Shown piece by piece: positions 59,783 to 64,000 of a DNA stretch of 64,000 bases. This DNA is from Curvibacter microcysteis (GTDB lineage Bacteria > Pseudomonadota > Gammaproteobacteria > Burkholderiales > Burkholderiaceae_C): NCBI RefSeq assembly GCF_028649435.1, contig NZ_JAQSIN010000001.1. One strand, given 5' to 3'. The notes below the pieces were generated by a model that worked only from the letters and a program-made list of their open reading frames with translations, did no database searches and was not told the DNA's origin. Made by a program: the position numbers and the translations under genes. The first letter of the stretch is position 1; the number at the start of each line of letters is the position of its first letter.

Positions 59783-61237
59783 ATGACCGTTTTGGTGCAA
59801 CCCGTCATTTTGTGTGGTGGCTCTGGCAGCCGCTTGTGGCCCTTGTCGCGTGAGCATTACCCCAAGCAGCTGCTGAAGCTGGTGGGCAAACATACCTTGC
59901 TGCAAGACACGGCCTTGCGTTTGGCTGGTTTGGGCCAAGGGGCCGCTGCCACCTTGGTGGCCCCCATCTTGGTGGGCAATGACGAATACCGATTTTTGCT
60001 GGCCGAGCAACTGCGCACCGTGGGCGTGAAGCCTGCCGCCCTGGTGCTGGAGCCCATGGGCCGCAACACCGCCCCGGCTTTGACCCTGGGCGCCTTGGCC
60101 GCCCGGGCAGATGGGGCAGACCCCGTGATGGTGGTAATGCCGGCCGACCATGTGATTCAAGACGCTGCCGCCTTCCAAGCTGCAGTGGCAGCGGCGGTGC
60201 CGCTGGCCGAGGCTGGCAAGCTGGTGACCTTTGGCATCCAGGCCACCGCGCCAGAAACCGGTTATGGCTACATCCGCCGTGGTGCGGCCATTGCGGGCAG
60301 CACCGGCTTTGCCGTGTCCGAATTTGTCGAAAAGCCCAATGCTGAAACGGCCCAGGCATATTTGGACAGTGGCGAGTTCTTTTGGAATGGCGGCATTTTT
60401 GTCATCAAGGCTTCGGTTTGGCTGGCCAAGATGCAGCAGCTGCAAGCGGCCATGCACAGCGCCTGCCAAGCCGCGTTTGATGCCCGCCAGGCCGATGCCG
60501 ACTTTGTGCGCCCTGATAAGGCTGCCTTTGCCACCTCACCGTCAGACTCGATCGACTATGCCGTGATGGAACGCCTGGCCAGTGCAACGCACAACACGGG
60601 TGAAGTCACAGTGGTGCCGCTGGCGGCCAACTGGTCAGACGTGGGCGCCTGGAGTGCGGTGTGGGACATCAGCCCCAAAAACGAACAAGGCAACGCCTTG
60701 GTGGGTGACGCCCTGGCCATCGACACCAAAAACAGCTTGGTCATGGCCCATTCCCGCCTGGTGGCCTGTGTGGGCTTGGACGATGTGGTGGTGGTAGAAA
60801 CAGCCGACGCCGTGCTGGTGGCCAGCAAAGCCCACATCCAAAAGGTGAAAGATGTTGTCACCCAGCTGAAGGCTAAGGGCCGGGCTGAAGCGAGCAGCAG
60901 CCGCAAGGTGCACCGCCCTTGGGGCTGGTACGACAGCGTGGACATGGGGGAGCGCTTTCAGGTCAAGCGAATTGTGGTCAAGCCGGGCGCGAGTTTGTCT
61001 TTGCAAATGCACCACCACCGTGCTGAACACTGGATTGTGGTGCAAGGCACCGCTCGGGTCACCCGTGGGAGTGAGGTGTATTTGGTGGCCGAGAACCAGT
61101 CCACCTACATCCCCTTGGGTGAAAAGCACCGCCTGGACAACCCCGGCAAGCTGCCCCTGGAAATGATTGAGGTGCAGTCGGGCACTTATTTGGGTGAGGA
61201 CGACATTGTGCGATTTGAGGACGTCTACGGCAGGTAG
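59783..61237 (+). CDS. manC: Mannose-1-phosphate guanylyltransferase / mannose-6-phosphate isomerase
   Basis: This 484-residue bifunctional enzyme makes GDP-mannose. The N-terminal nucleotidyltransferase has ILCGGSGSRLWPLSR (with the pyrophosphorylase G-x-G-x-R-L-x-P-L) and FVEKPNAETAQAYL. The C-terminal cupin isomerase has MHHHRAEHWIVVQGTARVT and QSTYIPLGEKHRLDNPG. GGAAAG lies 6 nt before the ATG at 59783; an upstream extension lacks conserved sequence. It supplies mannosyl units to the polymer. Confidence 0.93.
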   Translation: MTVLVQPVILCGGSGSRLWPLSREHYPKQLLKLVGKHTLLQDTALRLAGLGQGAAATLVAPILVGNDEYRFLLAEQLRTVGVKPAALVLEPMGRNTAPALTLGALAARADGADPVMVVMPADHVIQDAAAFQAAVAAAVPLAEAGKLVTFGIQATAPETGYGYIRRGAAIAGSTGFAVSEFVEKPNAETAQAYLDSGEFFWNGGIFVIKASVWLAKMQQLQAAMHSACQAAFDARQADADFVRPDKAAFATSPSDSIDYAVMERLASATHNTGEVTVVPLAANWSDVGAWSAVWDISPKNEQGNALVGDALAIDTKNSLVMAHSRLVACVGLDDVVVVETADAVLVASKAHIQKVKDVVTQLKAKGRAEASSSRKVHRPWGWYDSVDMGERFQVKRIVVKPGASLSLQMHHHRAEHWIVVQGTARVTRGSEVYLVAENQSTYIPLGEKHRLDNPGKLPLEMIEVQSGTYLGEDDIVRFEDVYGR

Positions 61238-61307
61238 CCCGCACTGAAGTCGCATCACTTTGTAGCGTGAATCAGTTTTAAAAAACAGTTGGGACAGGGA
61301 GGGATTT

Positions 61308-62669
61308 TTGGCTACTTTTTCAATGCGCAGCTCTAGCTCGCTCATGCGCTTTGGTGTGCATGTGGTGGACTGGTTCGCTTTTGCTGGGGCGGGTTTGGCC
61401 GCCTATGTTTGGCGCTTTGAAGCGGCGGAACTGCCGCCCCCGCAAATCTATGCCCTGCTGATTGTGCAGATGGCCACCCTCATGCTGTTGGTGTCATCTG
61501 CCATCTACCGCAATTGGCGTGGCGGTAAGTTCAAGGCCATGTTGGGCCGGGTGGGCCTGGCCTGGGCCATCACCTGGGCGCTGTTGATGACCTGGTTGGT
61601 GCTGACTAAGAGCAGCACGGACTTTTCACGTATTTGGTTGCTGACGTGGGCAGCGCTTTCTCTTGGTGTATCTTGGGTTGCCCGTCTGGCCCTGTTTCTG
61701 ACCATGGCCTGGCTGCGTGGACAGCAAGTTAACCACATGCGTGTTTTGCTGGTGGGGCGGGGCGGCCCAGTGGCTGCAATTCGGCGCCGTGTCAAAACAT
61801 CCAACTGGACAGGCTACGATCTGGTAGGCGTGGTGGGTGTGGATGATATTAATGGCCTTCAATATGCTTTGGGTCAATTGGATCCGGATGAGGTATGGAT
61901 ATGCCCTTCAGCCAACGATATGAATGCTATTCAACCTGTGTTGAATGAGCTTAGGCATAGTACTGCCAATATTCGCTTGGTGCCCGACATGGGTGCTTTC
62001 CAACTGGTGAACAACGGCCTGACGGTTGTGTTGGGCATGCCGATGCTGGATATATCCAGCTCACCCATGTCTGGTATCAACCTTGTTTTGAAATGGTTGG
62101 AAGACCGAATTGTTGGCTTTTTGATTTTGGTCTTGATCTCACCTGTTTTGTTGGGTGTGGCCTTGGCGGTTAAGTTGACCAGCAAGGGGCCAGTGATCTT
62201 CAAGCAAGAGCGCCATGGCTGGAATGGCGAGACCATTGAGGTCTATAAATTCAGAAGCATGTATGTGCATGATGAGCATACAGGGCAGGTGACCCAGGCC
62301 AAAAAAGGTGATTCCCGAATCACGCCATTGGGTGCTTTTTTACGCCGTAGCAGTTTGGATGAACTACCCCAGTTTGTGAACGTACTGCAAGGGCGAATGA
62401 GCATTGTGGGCCCACGCCCACATGCAGTGGCCCATAACTTGCAATACCGGGAATTGATTCCCCGTTACATGTTGCGGCACAAGGTGAAGCCGGGTATCAC
62501 TGGCTGGGCGCAAGTCAATGGCTTGCGCGGTGAGACAGATACCATTGAAAAGATGGAAGCTCGTGTGCAGGCTGACTTGTATTACATCGAAAATTGGTCT
62601 GTTATGTTGGATTTAAAAATTATATTTTTAACTTTTTTTAAAGGCTTCTTTAACAAGAATGCTTATTGA
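61308..62669 (+). CDS. Undecaprenyl-phosphate sugar phosphotransferase (WcaJ-like)
   Basis: This 453-residue polyprenol-phosphate hexose-1-phosphate transferase starts EPS repeat-unit assembly on the lipid carrier. It has four N-terminal membrane helices, a Rossmann-like CoA-binding-type middle, a fifth hydrophobic segment (IVGFLILVLISPVLLGVALA) and the catalytic bacterial transferase domain (ETIEVYKFRSMYV; SSLDELPQFVNVLQGRMSIV; GPRPH; GITGWAQVNGLRGETDT). It starts at TTG, favoured because AGGGAGGG (61296-61303) is 4 nt upstream; the ATG at 61323 is too far. Base composition becomes AT-richer in its 3' half. Confidence 0.92.
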   Translation: MATFSMRSSSSLMRFGVHVVDWFAFAGAGLAAYVWRFEAAELPPPQIYALLIVQMATLMLLVSSAIYRNWRGGKFKAMLGRVGLAWAITWALLMTWLVLTKSSTDFSRIWLLTWAALSLGVSWVARLALFLTMAWLRGQQVNHMRVLLVGRGGPVAAIRRRVKTSNWTGYDLVGVVGVDDINGLQYALGQLDPDEVWICPSANDMNAIQPVLNELRHSTANIRLVPDMGAFQLVNNGLTVVLGMPMLDISSSPMSGINLVLKWLEDRIVGFLILVLISPVLLGVALAVKLTSKGPVIFKQERHGWNGETIEVYKFRSMYVHDEHTGQVTQAKKGDSRITPLGAFLRRSSLDELPQFVNVLQGRMSIVGPRPHAVAHNLQYRELIPRYMLRHKVKPGITGWAQVNGLRGETDTIEKMEARVQADLYYIENWSVMLDLKIIFLTFFKGFFNKNAY

Positions 62670-62688
62670 GTTGGAAGTGACTTAGGGA

Positions 62689-63870
62689 ATGAAGAATAAA
62701 TTAAGAGTACTTGGCATCCGTGGCGTGCCTGCCGCTCATGGTGGATTTGAGACGTTTGCCCATCACTTTTCGCTGTACTTGGTCGAGCACGGTTGGGATG
62801 TGGAGGTTTTTTGTCAAACAACCACCGGCCCAAGATTTTCCCAAGACGAATGGTCTGGTGTCAAGCGGTCAAAAATTAGGGTGAAGTCTGATTCATCTTT
62901 TTGGAGCGTGGTTTTTGACTTTTTGTGTATTTTTAGAAGTCTTGATAAAAAAACTCCATGCCTTATTTTGGGATATAACACCGCAATATTTTCAATTATT
63001 TTGAGATTATTCGGTGTGCCCGTTATCATTAATATGGATGGAATCGAGTGGAAGCGGGCCAAGTGGAGTAAGGTGGCCCGTTTTTGGTTTTGGTTTAATG
63101 ATTGGGCAGGGTGTTTGTTAGGTAATCGTCTGATTGCTGACAACCCCGGAATAGCAGCACATTTGGCGACTCGTGGAGTATCGAAGAAGGTTGTCATGAT
63201 TCCCTATGGAGCCGAGAGACTGTCAGGAGTAGATTCTGAAATTTTGGAAGTAATGGGGTTGAAGCTCAATGAGTTTTGTACTCTTATTGCTCGCCCAGAA
63301 CCTGAAAATTCAATTTTAGAAATCGTGAAGGCTTTTTCGGCTAAGAAACGTAATTGCAAGCTAGTTGTTCTTGGTGACTATTCTTCACTTGCCGGATACA
63401 AGAAGAAGGTGATGGATTCTGCTAGCGACGAAGTTTTGTTTGTTGGTGCAATTTACGATAAAAAAGTCGTGTCCTCTTTGCGACTGGGCTCTCGTATTTA
63501 TTTTCATGGACACACGGTTGGTGGAACGAACCCCTCTCTTGTTGAAGCGATGGGTGGAGGGAATGCAATTGTGGCTCACGGAAATGTCTATAACAAATGG
63601 GTTTTGGGTTCCGGTGGGCGATATTTTGATTCGGTTTCCAATTTGTCTGCTTTGTTGGAGGAAGTGATTGAGTCACATGACGAATTGAGTCTTATGCGCA
63701 AGGCAGCTCTTGAACGGTTTGATTCAATGTTTCAATTGAAGCACATTAATGAGCAATATGAGTTGATGTTGCTTAAGTCAATGGGCATGCATGCGGAGGC
63801 TATTCCATCTCGGCTTCGTATGGCGGAAGCCAGGCTATCAGCGGATTCGGAGCATGTGTATGCGAGCTAA
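62689..63870 (+). CDS. GT4 glycosyltransferase with DUF1972-type N terminus
   Basis: This 393-residue GT-B fold transferase begins LRVLGIRGVPAAHGGFETFA, the nucleotide-binding start of DUF1972/RfbF-like rhamnosyltransferases. The acceptor region has NMDGIEWKRAKW. The GT4 C-terminal signature is the E-x7-E region (VGGTNPSLVEAMGGGNAIVA). It is much more AT-rich than all genes to its left and than rfbB to its right, so it looks imported. The 3' end overlaps rfbB by 11 bp. Confidence 0.85.
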   Translation: MKNKLRVLGIRGVPAAHGGFETFAHHFSLYLVEHGWDVEVFCQTTTGPRFSQDEWSGVKRSKIRVKSDSSFWSVVFDFLCIFRSLDKKTPCLILGYNTAIFSIILRLFGVPVIINMDGIEWKRAKWSKVARFWFWFNDWAGCLLGNRLIADNPGIAAHLATRGVSKKVVMIPYGAERLSGVDSEILEVMGLKLNEFCTLIARPEPENSILEIVKAFSAKKRNCKLVVLGDYSSLAGYKKKVMDSASDEVLFVGAIYDKKVVSSLRLGSRIYFHGHTVGGTNPSLVEAMGGGNAIVAHGNVYNKWVLGSGGRYFDSVSNLSALLEEVIESHDELSLMRKAALERFDSMFQLKHINEQYELMLLKSMGMHAEAIPSRLRMAEARLSADSEHVYAS

Positions 63871-64000
63871 TAAGTGCATTCTTGTGACCGGCGGCGCCGG
63901 CTTCATTGGCGCCAACTTCGTACTGGACTGGCTGGCCCAGGGGGACGAGCCCGTGCTCAACCTCGACAAGCTCACCTACGCAGGCAACCGCGAGAACCTG
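63860..64000 (+). CDS. rfbB: dTDP-glucose 4,6-dehydratase, N-terminal part (partial at right edge)
   Basis: The first 47 codons read ILVTGGAGFIGANFVLDWL, then NLDKLTYAGNRENL. This is the NAD-binding Rossmann start and the LDKLTYAGN motif of RfbB/RmlB. The enzyme makes dTDP-4-keto-6-deoxyglucose for rhamnose synthesis, consistent with the preceding rhamnosyltransferase-like gene. GC content jumps back to high here. The rest lies beyond the window. Confidence 0.92.
   Translation, partial: MRANKCILVTGGAGFIGANFVLDWLAQGDEPVLNLDKLTYAGNRENL

Overview
The window looks like a chromosomal segment of a GC-rich betaproteobacterium, most likely Burkholderiales and probably Comamonadaceae. The grounds are uniformly high GC in most genes, several LysR regulators next to Bug/TctC-type solute-binding proteins, an IorAB-type molybdenum oxidoreductase, a DUF2789 protein, and the recC-recB-recD order. 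No rRNA, tRNA, CRISPR array or insertion sequence was recognised.

Layout. (1) 1-1708: end of metN, then metI and metQ (methionine ABC importer) with a terminator. (2) 2019-4616: a lower-GC block with an MFS transporter, an amidase/formamidase and an 84-residue unknown, behind a 550-bp regulatory-looking spacer. (3) 5018-14236: recC, recB, recD. (4) 14273-18510: DUF2789, an FNR-like regulator without cluster cysteines, a Spy-like periplasmic protein, a secreted Pro/Gly-rich protein and a transaldolase homologue lacking the Schiff-base lysine. (5) 18536-37404: catabolic and regulatory genes. These are LysR/Bug, N-formylglutamate amidohydrolase plus FAD oxidase, iorBA with a TetR regulator and its apparent operators, an hpaI/aldehyde dehydrogenase/sugar-acid dehydratase/Bug/LysR cluster, an FGE-like protein, DUF3597, and an FAD hydroxyacid dehydrogenase divergent from a LysR gene.

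(6) 38494-50652 is the most unusual part. One strand carries an ECF sigma factor, an anti-sigma-like membrane protein, a small membrane protein sharing its C-terminal domain, and a divergent SulP-STAS transporter, all overlapping by 4 bp. A YbjN-like protein and a 1303-residue protein with a caspase-like domain at each end of a WD40 propeller follow. Diverging from the sigma gene are three zinc-ribbon membrane proteins. A perfect 19-bp palindrome sits midway between the two units. I propose these nine genes form one stress-responsive or regulated-proteolysis system that I do not recognise as described.

(7) 50767-52838: a DUF883/YqjE/YqjK operon with a well-placed FNR-type box, then lapG. (8) 52839-53923: a long AT-richer spacer. 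(9) 53924-64000: an exopolysaccharide locus with an outer-membrane barrel, Wza-like export protein, Wzc-like tyrosine kinase, CpsB phosphatase, a TPR-like protein, ManC, a WcaJ-like initiating transferase, an AT-rich GT4 glycosyltransferase and the start of rfbB. This is a Wzy/Wzc-type EPS pathway that continues past the right edge.
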